A DNA stretch of 64,000 nucleotides from Marinagarivorans algicola (GTDB lineage Bacteria; Pseudomonadota; Gammaproteobacteria; Pseudomonadales; Cellvibrionaceae). The stretch lies in the NCBI RefSeq assembly GCF_001292705.1, contig NZ_LGAK01000020.1, positions 1 to 64,000 of the forward strand. The letters are read 5' to 3'. Of this stretch, positions 34,680 to 43,680 are shown piece by piece. The notes under the pieces are model-generated. The model had not been told where the DNA came from. It made no database searches and saw nothing but the letters and a program-made list of their open reading frames with translations. Numbering within the stretch: the stretch's first letter is position 1; each line of letters opens with the position of its first letter. A program made the position numbers and the translations under genes.

Positions 34680-36734
34680 ATGCCTAATAACAAGACCCAA
34701 ATGAACGGCGACTCCTTAAATATCGCCCAGCAAAAACAGCAAGAGTTAGAGCGGCTATTCCCCGGAATATGGACCGAAACCAAAAACGATAATGGCGAGT
34801 TGGTTAAAACATTAGATGTAGAGCGCTTAAAAGCGGAGCTTGGCGAAAGTAGTGAAATTTATGATAATCGCCGCGAGCGCTATGGCATGGATTGGCCGGG
34901 CAAAAAGGATTGCCTGCGTTTAATACAGGAACCCTCACAGGCAACCCTTAACCCCTGCCGTGAAGAATCCGTCGATTTTGATACTACCGAAAACCTGTTT
35001 ATTGAAGGCGATAACCTGGAGGTACTAAAGCTGCTGCAAAAAAGCTACTACGGCGAGGTCAAGATGATTTACATTGACCCGCCGTACAATACCGGAAATG
35101 GAGATTTCATATATCAGGATAACTTTTCTGAAAGTCTCGATACTTATTTAGAGTGTGCTGGATTGAAAGAGGTTGGTACTTCTGGCCGAAAATGGAGCTC
35201 TTCTAGCAATAAGGATGATGGCCGCTATCATACTAAATGGCTTAATATGATGTTTCCACGCTTGTATTTGGCACGAAATTTACTGCGTGAGGATGGTGTG
35301 ATATTTATTTCCATTGATGATAGTGAAATCGAAAATTTACGCAGGATGTGTAATGAGATTTTTGGAGAGGAAAATCAAATTGCATGCTTAGTCTGGGATA
35401 AAAACAGAAAAAATGATGCTAAATATTTTTCTGTTGGTCATGAATATATGCTTGTCTATGCAAAACGGGAAGCATATCTTTCTGAATTATCTGTTGAGTT
35501 TAGGATAGATAAAGATGGGGTGGAAGAGCTCAAAGGTTTTTTCAAAGAGTCACTGAATAAAAATGAAGGTGATTTAACTCTTGTTCAAAAAGATTATGAT
35601 GAATGGTGCTCGAATATAACAAAAGGTGATCCCAGAGAAGCCATTAAACGATTTAGGAAAATAGATACCCATGGACCGTATCGTGATGACGGAAATATAA
35701 ACTGGCCGGGAGGGAACGGCCCTCGATACGAAGTTCTTCATCCAAAGACTGGGGCACCTTGTAAAGTCCCAAAGAGTGGGTGGCGTTATCCTTCTGAGGC
35801 GCGTTTTTGGGAGGAGTATAAAACAGGGCGAGTTGTATTTGGCGTAGATGAGAGTACCGTCCCTAGAATTCGAACCAATTTATTTGAAAACTCCAAACAA
35901 GTAATGAATAGTGTTAATTTTAGCTATGCCCAAACTGCGACTAATGAATTTATTGAAATATTTGATGGTAAAAGAATTTTTGATAACCCAAAGCCTATAT
36001 CAGATATTGAGCGTCTAATTCGGTATGTCTGTGATGATGGAGATTTGATTTTGGATTTCTTCTGTGGATCAGCCACAACTGGTCATGCATGTTTCACCGC
36101 ATCGATAAAATCCAAAAAAGAGTTTAAATTCATTCTGGTGCAGCTTCCTGAGCCGGTGAATGTTAAAAGTCAAGCATACCTTTCTGGCTTTAATGTTATA
36201 TCTGAAATATCTAAAGAGCGTATTCGCCGTGCAGGCAATAAAATTCGTCAAGAACAAGAAGGCCAACTAGATCTAGATAATAATAAAAACCTAGATTTTG
36301 GCTTCAAAGTCCTAAAACTCAACCAAAGCAATTTCAAACAATGGCAAGCGCCCACTAAAGAGGTTAGTGATGAAGATTTGGTTAAGCAGTTTGAATTAAA
36401 TGTTGATCATATTGACCCGAATACACCCCAAGAATATTTACTTTACGAGCTACTGATTAAAGCGGGCGTTAAACCAACGGTCAAAATTGAAGCTATTGAG
36501 CTGGCTGGGCATTCGCTTTACTCTGTGGCTGAAGGGATTTTACTTATTCACTTGGCGTTAAATATTCAGCCGGCTTTAATTGAGGCCGTAGTGACGCATG
36601 CACCGCAGCAGTTTATCTGTTTAGATGATGCCTTTCGGGGTAATGACCAGCTTAAAACCAATGCCGCCAAAACCTTTGAGGCTTTTAATCAAGGTAAAGA
36701 GAGTATTGATCGCATTGAATTTCAAACGGTCTAG
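34680..36734 (+). CDS. Type III DNA methyltransferase (Mod subunit)
   Basis: A 684-residue N6-adenine methylase that protects host DNA and provides the recognition specificity of a type III restriction system. The beta-class motif order is visible: ENLFIEGDNLEVLKLL, catalytic DPPY (133-136) in YIDPPYNTGNGDF, and later the SAM-binding DFFCGSATTGHA (459-470). The part between the motifs holds the target recognition region. Bases 35,095 to about 36,290 are clearly more AT-rich than the flanks: hand counts of 60-base lines give 55% G+C at 34861-34920 but 37% at 35461-35520 and 33% at 35521-35580. This suggests exchange of the specificity region. Start ATG is five bases after the AlbA_2 stop. Confidence 0.94.
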   Translation: MPNNKTQMNGDSLNIAQQKQQELERLFPGIWTETKNDNGELVKTLDVERLKAELGESSEIYDNRRERYGMDWPGKKDCLRLIQEPSQATLNPCREESVDFDTTENLFIEGDNLEVLKLLQKSYYGEVKMIYIDPPYNTGNGDFIYQDNFSESLDTYLECAGLKEVGTSGRKWSSSSNKDDGRYHTKWLNMMFPRLYLARNLLREDGVIFISIDDSEIENLRRMCNEIFGEENQIACLVWDKNRKNDAKYFSVGHEYMLVYAKREAYLSELSVEFRIDKDGVEELKGFFKESLNKNEGDLTLVQKDYDEWCSNITKGDPREAIKRFRKIDTHGPYRDDGNINWPGGNGPRYEVLHPKTGAPCKVPKSGWRYPSEARFWEEYKTGRVVFGVDESTVPRIRTNLFENSKQVMNSVNFSYAQTATNEFIEIFDGKRIFDNPKPISDIERLIRYVCDDGDLILDFFCGSATTGHACFTASIKSKKEFKFILVQLPEPVNVKSQAYLSGFNVISEISKERIRRAGNKIRQEQEGQLDLDNNKNLDFGFKVLKLNQSNFKQWQAPTKEVSDEDLVKQFELNVDHIDPNTPQEYLLYELLIKAGVKPTVKIEAIELAGHSLYSVAEGILLIHLALNIQPALIEAVVTHAPQQFICLDDAFRGNDQLKTNAAKTFEAFNQGKESIDRIEFQTV

Positions 36735-36743
36735 CGGGGCAGA

Positions 36744-39689
36744 ATGATGAAACTAAAATTTGACCCCAATTTAGCGTATCAGCAAGAGGCGATTCAAGCG
36801 ACTACCGGCTTGTTTGATAGTCTCGCGGGAGACGGTGCTGTTTATACCGAGCGTGGTATTGGCAATAGTTTACGCTTAGATCCGAATCAACTACTCGAAA
36901 ATTTACACGTTATTCAAGAACAGCAATTTATCGAGAAGTCGGCCAGTTTATTTACTGAGGCTGATGATTATAGCTTCCCTAATTTTTCGGTAGAAATGGA
37001 AACCGGTACGGGTAAAACCTATGTGTACCTGCGCACCATTTTTGAGCTGCATAAACATAAGGGCCTGCGAAAATTTATTATCGTGGTGCCTTCGGTGGCG
37101 ATTCGTGAAGGGGTATTATCATCGCTTGCGCTAATGCGTGAGCACTTTAGGCAGCTGTACGATAACGTGCCTTTTGACCATTATGTGTATCACTCAAAAG
37201 ACCTATCCAAGGTGCGCCAATTTGCCACGGCGAATACTTTGCAAATTATGATTATTAATATTCAGGCCTTCCAAAAAGATGCCGACGCCGATACCGCGAC
37301 GGGTAAAAAAATGGTCAATATTATTCACCAAGATTTAGACCGTATGCAGGGTAAACCTATTGATTTTATTCAGCAAATGCGCCCCGTGGTAATTATTGAT
37401 GAACCGCAATCTGTAGATGCTACACCCAAAGCCCGTAAAGCCATTAATCACCTTAACCCGCTTGTAGCCTTACGTTATTCTGCCACGCATAAAAACCCTT
37501 ACAATGTGGTGTATCAGTTAGGGCCAGTAAAAGCTTATGATATGAAACTGGTCAAGCAAATATCGGTGGCGTCTATTCAGGCAGAAAATAATATCAACCA
37601 AAACTATATCAAGTTAGCCAAGGTGGGCTTTACGGGTAAAGCGAAAACACCCACCGCCTCGGTGATTATTTTTGAAGACACACCTAACGGCACCAAAGAA
37701 AAAACAGTTAAACTCAAACAAAAAACAGATTTAGCCGACCATACTAACCGTAAAGGTTATGCGGGTTATATTGTTGATGAGATTTACGCTGAGCCCGGCA
37801 GTGAATATGTACGCTTTGCGAATAATGTCGTGTTAGAGCCAGAGCAAGAAAAAGACGGTATGCACAATGACATACTAAAGCTGCAAATCCGCGAAACTGT
37901 AGAAGCTCACTTTAAAAAGGAGCGCAACCTACAAAAGCAAGGTTTACAGATAAAGGTTTTGTCATTATTCTTTATTGATAGGGTTGCCAATTACCGGTTT
38001 TACGATGAACAAGGGTCTGTTCAAAAAGGTAAGCTAGCACAATGGTTTGAAGAGGCCTATAGCGAAGTGGCTGCTTTGCCACAGTACAGTGGGTTGGCCC
38101 AACGTGATGTAGCACAAGTTCATAATGGCTATTTTGCCGAAGTCAAAAAGCGCGGCAAAGTGGTAGAGCTTAAAGATACCAGCGGAAATACGACCAGTGA
38201 TGCCGAAGTGTATGAACTCATTATGCGAGATAAAGAACGCTTGCTGGATGACATTGAACCACTGCGCTTTATTTTTAGCCACTCAGCATTAAAAGAGGGC
38301 TGGGATAATCCCAATGTTTTCCAAATATGCACCTTACGCGAAATAGGCAGCGAGAAGGAGCGCCGCCAAACCTTGGGGCGCGGTTTACGTCTAGCGGTAA
38401 ACGCCAATGGTGACCGAATCTATGACCCCGCCGTTAACCGTTTAACCGTAGTGGCGAGTGAATCTTTTGAGCAGTACGCCAAAAACCTCCAGAATGAAAT
38501 GGAAAAAGATATTGGTGGCGGCTTTAAGTTTGGCCGTGTGCCCGCTATTGCTTTTGCACCGCTATCGCTAGATGGCGAGTCCAGTTTGGGGCAAGAAAAA
38601 TCCAAACAGCTTTGGCAATCACTTAAAGTTGATGGTTATATTGATAAAGGCGGTGATATTACCGCCAAATTCCAACCGAATGATTTGCACTTTCATTTAA
38701 AATTGCCAGAAGGCTACCAGACTATTGAGAGTGAGGTTATTGATAAGCTACGTAGCTTTATGTTTGCTGGGCGTGTTAAAAACGAGCGCACGCGAACCTC
38801 TATTACCTACAATAAGCGTGTTGAACTTAACCCCGATTTTGAGGCTTTGTGGGATAAAATAAAACACAAAACCCAGTATCGTATTGAATTCTCAACACAG
38901 GAGCTTATTGATTTATCGAGTCATAAATTACAAACAATGCCTGTTGTTAAGCCTATTGCATTACTGGTAGACCATACGCAAGCTTCGCTCACGGATGCGG
39001 GCTTTGGTGCAGGTTTAAAGGTACAAACGCCTAAAGCGCAGTATGTTACTTCGCATGACGTTTTGCCTGACCTTATCTCTGAGTTGCAAGAGCGAACGCA
39101 ACTAACCCGCTCTAGTGTGTTAGCTATTGTTAAGCGCTGCGGTCGTTTGAGTGAGTTCAAAAATAATCCCCAAGGTTTTATGGCCGAAGCGGCCAAGCAA
39201 ATACATAAGGCATTAGATGAATTACTGGTGGATGGTATTCGTTACGAAAGGCTAGCTGATGAGCATTACAGTATGACGCTGTTTGATGAAGCTGAGTTGG
39301 AAGCTTATTTAGATAGAGGCTATAAAGTGCAAAGCGGTGCAGTCGATGGTCACACGAAAACGCCTTATGATTATATTGAGTACGAATCAGATATAGAGCA
39401 TAAAACCGCCTATGCCCTAGATGGCGCAGAAAATGTAAAGTTCTTCTGTAAACTACCGCGCTGGTTTAAAATTCCAACCCCCGTTGGCGATTACAATCCC
39501 GATTGGGCTGTTGTATTAGAAGCGGATAAAAAAATCTACTTAATACGTGAAACGAAATCCACACACGACAGCGACAAGCGCCGCGTGGAAGAAAATTTAA
39601 AAATTATTTGTGGCGAAGCGCATTTTAAAGCCTTGGGCGATGTAGATTACAGAGTGGCAACTACCGTAGCGGAGGTAGTTACTACGTGA
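36744..39689 (+). CDS. Type III restriction endonuclease (Res subunit)
   Basis: The 981-residue Res subunit translocates or diffuses along DNA and cuts it together with Mod. The superfamily 2 helicase motor has Walker A GTGKT (88-92, in METGTGKTYVYLR) and a DEPQ box (219-222, VVIIDEPQSVDA), SATHKNPYN, ALKEGWDNPNVFQ and the arginine-finger region RRQTLGRGLRL. The nuclease site is PD...ExK near the C-terminus (D920 in NPDWAVV, E936 and K938 in RETKST). Everything needed for activity appears intact, without frameshift. It starts nine bases after the mod stop. Confidence 0.94.
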   Translation: MMKLKFDPNLAYQQEAIQATTGLFDSLAGDGAVYTERGIGNSLRLDPNQLLENLHVIQEQQFIEKSASLFTEADDYSFPNFSVEMETGTGKTYVYLRTIFELHKHKGLRKFIIVVPSVAIREGVLSSLALMREHFRQLYDNVPFDHYVYHSKDLSKVRQFATANTLQIMIINIQAFQKDADADTATGKKMVNIIHQDLDRMQGKPIDFIQQMRPVVIIDEPQSVDATPKARKAINHLNPLVALRYSATHKNPYNVVYQLGPVKAYDMKLVKQISVASIQAENNINQNYIKLAKVGFTGKAKTPTASVIIFEDTPNGTKEKTVKLKQKTDLADHTNRKGYAGYIVDEIYAEPGSEYVRFANNVVLEPEQEKDGMHNDILKLQIRETVEAHFKKERNLQKQGLQIKVLSLFFIDRVANYRFYDEQGSVQKGKLAQWFEEAYSEVAALPQYSGLAQRDVAQVHNGYFAEVKKRGKVVELKDTSGNTTSDAEVYELIMRDKERLLDDIEPLRFIFSHSALKEGWDNPNVFQICTLREIGSEKERRQTLGRGLRLAVNANGDRIYDPAVNRLTVVASESFEQYAKNLQNEMEKDIGGGFKFGRVPAIAFAPLSLDGESSLGQEKSKQLWQSLKVDGYIDKGGDITAKFQPNDLHFHLKLPEGYQTIESEVIDKLRSFMFAGRVKNERTRTSITYNKRVELNPDFEALWDKIKHKTQYRIEFSTQELIDLSSHKLQTMPVVKPIALLVDHTQASLTDAGFGAGLKVQTPKAQYVTSHDVLPDLISELQERTQLTRSSVLAIVKRCGRLSEFKNNPQGFMAEAAKQIHKALDELLVDGIRYERLADEHYSMTLFDEAELEAYLDRGYKVQSGAVDGHTKTPYDYIEYESDIEHKTAYALDGAENVKFFCKLPRWFKIPTPVGDYNPDWAVVLEADKKIYLIRETKSTHDSDKRRVEENLKIICGEAHFKALGDVDYRVATTVAEVVTT

Positions 39690-39720
39690 TAGCCTCATTG
39701 TTACTTGATGTATAGAAGGT

Positions 39721-39813
39721 ATCAGCGTTTATTTTTGAGGCTGTTGGAGGCAGGAGGCCGACATCAAGCGTACAAGGGTGTATTTACAGCGAGTCCCAAA
39801 AATAAAGACTGAT
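39721..39813. repeat. Small palindromic element at end of defence operon
   Basis: A 93-base stretch with inverted ends: ATCAGCGTTTATTTTTGAGG (39721 on) and the complement of 39792-39813 agree at 18 of 22 positions. The interior (GGAGGCAGGAGGCCGACATC, GTACAAGGGTGTATTTACAG) looks like a REP/MITE-type unit seen in marine gammaproteobacteria (recalled). It sits just after the restriction gene and before recQ and may mark an insertion boundary. Confidence 0.55.
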
Positions 39814-39856
39814 GCCACAATAAATCCTCGTTAGAAGTATTCATAAAAAATTAAAT

Positions 39857-41659
39857 ATGAAACAAACCCCTTTATCAGTTTTAGAGCACATTTTTGGTTA
39901 CGATAAATTTCGTGGTCAGCAAGAGGCTATTGTTGAGGCCGTTACCGGTGGCGATGATGCGTTGGTGATTATGCCGACCGGTGGTGGTAAATCGCTGTGT
40001 TATCAAATCCCAGCGTTATTGCGCCCTGGTGTGGCTATTGTGGTGTCGCCTTTGATTGCGCTAATGCAAGACCAAGTCGAGGCTTTGCGTGCGCTGGGTG
40101 TGCGTGCCGGTTATTTAAATAGCACACTCAGCTCGCGTGAGCTTTACGATAACGAGCAAGCCTTGCAGTCGGGTGATTTTGATGTCATTTATATCGCGCC
40201 CGAGCGCCTTGTGCAAGCGCGTACCATTAACTTGTTACGCCACAGTCAAATATCATTATTTGCCATTGATGAGGCGCATTGTGTGGCGCAGTGGGGGCAT
40301 GATTTTAGAGCCGATTATTTGCGCTTAGAGGTGTTACATAATGAGTTTCCTGCGGTGCCGCGTATTGCTTTAACGGCAACAGCCGATACTCGCACCCGGC
40401 AAGAAATTATCGATCGTTTAGCGCTGCATAATGCACGGCAATTTATAAGTGGCTTTGATCGGCCTAATATTCAGTACCGCATTCAACCCAAAGACCGTGC
40501 CCGCCAGCAACTCATTAAATTTTTAAAGCAAGAGCATGACGGCGATGCTGGTATTGTCTATTGCCTGTCACGCGATAAAGTCGAAAAAACAGCGATGTGG
40601 CTGCGCGAAGAAGGTTTTGATGCCTTGCCTTATCATGCCGGCTTACCAGCAGAAATACGCGCCAAGCATCAGCGCCGCTTTTTGCGCGAAGACAGCGTAG
40701 TGATGGTGGCGACTATTGCCTTTGGTATGGGCATTGATAAACCCGATGTACGCTTTGTAGCGCATTTAGATATGCCCAAAAGTATTGAGGCCTACTATCA
40801 AGAAACGGGCCGTGCAGGGCGCGATGGCGCACCGGCCACCGCGCTTTTACTGTATGGCTTTGAAGATGTGGTAAAGCTGCGACAAATGACCAGTAATAGC
40901 GAAGGCAGCGAAGCCTTTAGGCGCGCCGAGCAAGACCGCTTAAATGCCATGCTGGCCTTGTGCGAGCTAGCAACGTGTCGCCGTCAAATATTACTGCGCT
41001 ACTTTGATGATGACTTGCCCGAGCCGTGCGGCAATTGCGATACCTGCATTACCCCGCCGCTTACATGGGATGCCACCGAGGCGGCGCAAAAGGCGCTATC
41101 GTGTGTGTACCGCACGGGCCAACGCTTCGGCGTACAGCACGTTGTTGATGTACTGCGCGGCGAAAAAACCGAGCGCGTTAAAAGTATGGAGCATCATCAA
41201 CTCAGTACGTTTGGTATTGGCGCTGGTGTTTCACAAACCGAGTGGAAAGCCTTATTTAGGCAACTGGCAGCATTGGGATATTTAGATGTTGATCGTGAAT
41301 TTGGTAGCTTATTATTAACTGAAAGCTGCCGCGCTTTATTGCGCGGCGAGGTGAATGTAGAGTTGCGCAAAGATGCCAAAATCACCACTAAACGCGGCAA
41401 GCGCCAAGCCATCGAAGTCGATCACGAAGACCTACCACTATGGCATGCGCTGCGACAGTGCCGCAGGCGTTTATCTGAAGAGTACGGCGTGCCACCGTAT
41501 GTGATTTTTCACGATGCATCGCTCAAGCATATGCTAGAGGTACGCCCACAAAGCACACAGCAATTAATGCAGGTCAGTGGTGTGGGCGATGCAAAAGCCC
41601 AAAAATACGGCCAATCCTTTTTAGATGTATTACGCGAATATGAATACTCTGGGCGTTAA
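39857..41659 (+). CDS. recQ: RecQ, ATP-dependent DNA helicase
   Basis: RecQ unwinds DNA in the RecF recombination pathway and at stalled forks. The 600-residue protein has Walker A MPTGGGKSLCYQIPALL, DEAH in FAIDEAHCVAQWGHDFR, the motif VI GRAGRDG, the RQC zinc cysteines (ATCRRQILLRYF, CGNCDTC) and a C-terminal HRDC domain (VPPYVIFHDASLKHML). Length and order match E. coli RecQ (609). It lies next to the restriction operon but is separated by the palindromic element and 167 bases, so it is probably a chromosomal housekeeping gene rather than part of the system. Confidence 0.96.
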   Translation: MKQTPLSVLEHIFGYDKFRGQQEAIVEAVTGGDDALVIMPTGGGKSLCYQIPALLRPGVAIVVSPLIALMQDQVEALRALGVRAGYLNSTLSSRELYDNEQALQSGDFDVIYIAPERLVQARTINLLRHSQISLFAIDEAHCVAQWGHDFRADYLRLEVLHNEFPAVPRIALTATADTRTRQEIIDRLALHNARQFISGFDRPNIQYRIQPKDRARQQLIKFLKQEHDGDAGIVYCLSRDKVEKTAMWLREEGFDALPYHAGLPAEIRAKHQRRFLREDSVVMVATIAFGMGIDKPDVRFVAHLDMPKSIEAYYQETGRAGRDGAPATALLLYGFEDVVKLRQMTSNSEGSEAFRRAEQDRLNAMLALCELATCRRQILLRYFDDDLPEPCGNCDTCITPPLTWDATEAAQKALSCVYRTGQRFGVQHVVDVLRGEKTERVKSMEHHQLSTFGIGAGVSQTEWKALFRQLAALGYLDVDREFGSLLLTESCRALLRGEVNVELRKDAKITTKRGKRQAIEVDHEDLPLWHALRQCRRRLSEEYGVPPYVIFHDASLKHMLEVRPQSTQQLMQVSGVGDAKAQKYGQSFLDVLREYEYSGR

Positions 41660-41732
41660 ATTTTTTACTACTGTGTTGGGTGGCTTTTTAAGTCGTATTT
41701 TATTAAGCCACGCTTAATTTAGTCTTTGCTCG

Positions 41733-42458
41733 CTAAAAATCCCCCCAGGCCATCTGTAATAAGCTTAATGCCGTGAGCGGGGCGGTTTCGGTGCGCAATA
41801 CTCGCGGGCCTAATGTGAGAGCATTAAAGTGATGACGTTGTGCTTGGCTTATTTCATCGGCACTTAGGCCGCCTTCGGGGCCAATGAGTAGGCTGCAGCT
41901 TTGGGGTTGGCTATAGTCGCTAAACTTTTGTGTACTGCGATGGTGCAAGACTAAATTGAGCTCGCTGTGAGCGCCTTGAATAAAGTCATTAAAATGTTGC
42001 GGGGCGTTTAAGACCGGTAAAATATTGCGCTGGCACTGTTCGCAAGCACTTACAATAATACCTTGCCAATGGTTAAATTTTTTTTCTAGGCGCTCGCCAC
42101 TTAATTTAACTTCGCTGTTTTCGGTAAATAAGGGTGTGATTTGGCTAACCCCTAGCTCGGTGGCTTTTTGTAAGACTAAATCCCAGCGCTCACCACGCGA
42201 TAGCCCAATGGCTAAGTGTGTGCTTAAGGGCGACTCTCTGTTTTGCGTATTAAACGCACCAACCTCAACACTAATACTTTTTTTAGTGATGGCGCTAATC
42301 ACTGCTTGGTATTCGCCGCCTTGGCCGTTAAATAAAACAAGCTCGCGCCCAGCAGTCATTCGTAGAACCTTGCCTAAATAATGTGCAATGGATTCTTCAA
42401 GGTTAACGTGTGTTTGGCTTGCTAGTGGAGTTGTTGTGTAAATTCGTGGAATACGCAT
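41733..42458 (-). CDS. rsmE: RsmE, 16S rRNA m3U1498 methyltransferase
   Basis: RsmE methylates N3 of U1498 in 16S rRNA using SAM. It belongs to the knotted SPOUT class, and the C-terminal knot is visible in LLIGPEGGLSADEI and LGPRVLRTETAPLTAL. The N-terminal MRIPRIYTT and the H(Y)LGKVLRM segment are typical. The frame is open far upstream to 42662, but that part runs through the palindromic element at 42.5 kb and is not protein-like, so the ATG at 42458 is preferred, giving 241 residues. The ribosome-binding site is weak. Confidence 0.93.
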   Translation of the reverse strand: MRIPRIYTTTPLASQTHVNLEESIAHYLGKVLRMTAGRELVLFNGQGGEYQAVISAITKKSISVEVGAFNTQNRESPLSTHLAIGLSRGERWDLVLQKATELGVSQITPLFTENSEVKLSGERLEKKFNHWQGIIVSACEQCQRNILPVLNAPQHFNDFIQGAHSELNLVLHHRSTQKFSDYSQPQSCSLLIGPEGGLSADEISQAQRHHFNALTLGPRVLRTETAPLTALSLLQMAWGDF

Positions 42459-42543
42459 AAATAAGGGGGTAGGCGAGTAGAGGTTGTAAAAAATTAAAGC
42501 GCTTGATTGCTGGGCAATATAAAGCGCTTTAGTTGTGTACTTA

Positions 42544-42698
42544 TTAGGGGCGAGGCAATAATAGTTTGTCCAATTAGACGTAGCGTTCTGTTTTCTCGGC
42601 AAGGCGCTCGAAGGGGCGCATGCCGGGGCATGTAACGCTTTGAGCAACGCAGCAGAAAACAAATATTATTGGATAATGTATTTTTTCCTCGTCCCTTA
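42544..42698. repeat. Palindromic element between rsmE and metF
   Basis: A 155-base element with imperfect 31-base inverted ends (24 of 31 match; 42544-42574 against 42668-42698). An inner inverted repeat includes GTTTTCTCGGCAAGGCGCTC and the complement of GAGCAACGCAGCAGAAAAC, with the core GCATGCCGGGGCATG. It has no coding potential. The left arm is nearly repeated at 24823-24847 after epmA. Confidence 0.65.
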
Positions 42699-42728
42699 GG
42701 GCTTACTTATTGAGAGCCGCTTATGAGC

Positions 42729-43580
42729 TTATTCGCCGGGCAATAAACCCAGCTCATTCATTAAGTTCATGGTGGGCTCGGCATTATTCATAGTGTAAAT
42801 ATGCAACCCTGGTGCGTCGTTTTCGAGCAGTACTTCGCTTAGCTCGGTAATGACATCTAAACCAAAGGCTTTAATGCTTTCTTGGTCATCACCAAAGGCT
42901 TCAAGACGCTTGTGCATCCAGCGTGGTATTTCGGCGCCACAATTCATGCTAAAGCGCGACAAGCTATGGTAATTGCTAATGGGCATAATACCGGGGTAAA
43001 TAGGCTGAGTGATGCCCGCTTCTAGGCAGCTTTCAATAAAATAAAAGTAAGCATCGGCATTGTAAAAATATTGCGTAATTGCGCTATTGGCGCCGGCATC
43101 AAACTTTTGCTTTAAAAATTCAATATCACTGTCAAAGCTTTTGGCTTCGGGGTGAATTTCGGGGTAGGCGGCGACTTCTAAATGAAAATGGTCACCCGTG
43201 TGTTTACGAATAAACTCAATTAATTGGTTGGCGTAAACCATTTGATAAGCGCCACCCATGCCCGATGGCATATCGCCACGCAGAGCGACAATGCGATCAA
43301 TACCTAGGTCTTTATATTCATTTAGTAGGGCAATCATTGACTCATCATCGTCGCCACCAAACGAAAGGTGTGGTGCAACACTGCTGCCTGCCGCTTGAAT
43401 AGCTTTTACACTACCGAGGGTGTTGTCGCGCGTTGAGCCGCCGGCACCATAAGTGACCGAGAAAAACTCAGGCTCGCACTGGGCGAGTTCTTGATGGGCC
43501 GCGGCAAGCTTAGTGCGGCCTTGTTCGGTTTTGGGAGGGAAAAACTCAAAACTTAAGCGGAGATTATCTGAATCACTCAT
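42729..43580 (-). CDS. metF: MetF, 5,10-methylenetetrahydrofolate reductase
   Basis: MetF reduces 5,10-methylene-THF to 5-methyl-THF, the methyl donor for methionine synthesis. The 283-residue FAD-binding barrel starts LRLSFEFFPPKTEQG, with the catalytic Glu of the FEFFPPK motif, then FSVTYGAGGSTRD, IVALRGDMP and ITQYFYNADAYF. It is the last gene of the minus-strand series regulator-metK-ahcY-metF and lies 100 bases after ahcY, a complete functional set for the methyl cycle except for methionine synthase, which is not in the window. Confidence 0.96.
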   Translation of the reverse strand: MSDSDNLRLSFEFFPPKTEQGRTKLAAAHQELAQCEPEFFSVTYGAGGSTRDNTLGSVKAIQAAGSSVAPHLSFGGDDDESMIALLNEYKDLGIDRIVALRGDMPSGMGGAYQMVYANQLIEFIRKHTGDHFHLEVAAYPEIHPEAKSFDSDIEFLKQKFDAGANSAITQYFYNADAYFYFIESCLEAGITQPIYPGIMPISNYHSLSRFSMNCGAEIPRWMHKRLEAFGDDQESIKAFGLDVITELSEVLLENDAPGLHIYTMNNAEPTMNLMNELGLLPGE

Positions 43581-43680
43581 GGCATGTACCTGGCGGTTAA
43601 AGTGTAGTGTAGAGCGATAGAGTAGCAGAATTTATGAATGCTTTTACGCTATCGCTTGTCAGTATTAAATAATTTAAATT

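Noticed and set aside
30296-39856. DISARM or BREX system
   Set aside because: No DrmA/DrmB/DrmC, BrxC, PglZ or related gene is present; only SNF2 and methylase features are shared.
39857-41659. RecQ as part of the restriction operon
   Set aside because: It is separated by 167 bases containing a palindromic element and has the usual RecQ architecture found in all relatives.
42459-42662. N-terminal extension of RsmE
   Set aside because: The extension is read through the palindromic element; the family starts at MRIPRIY.
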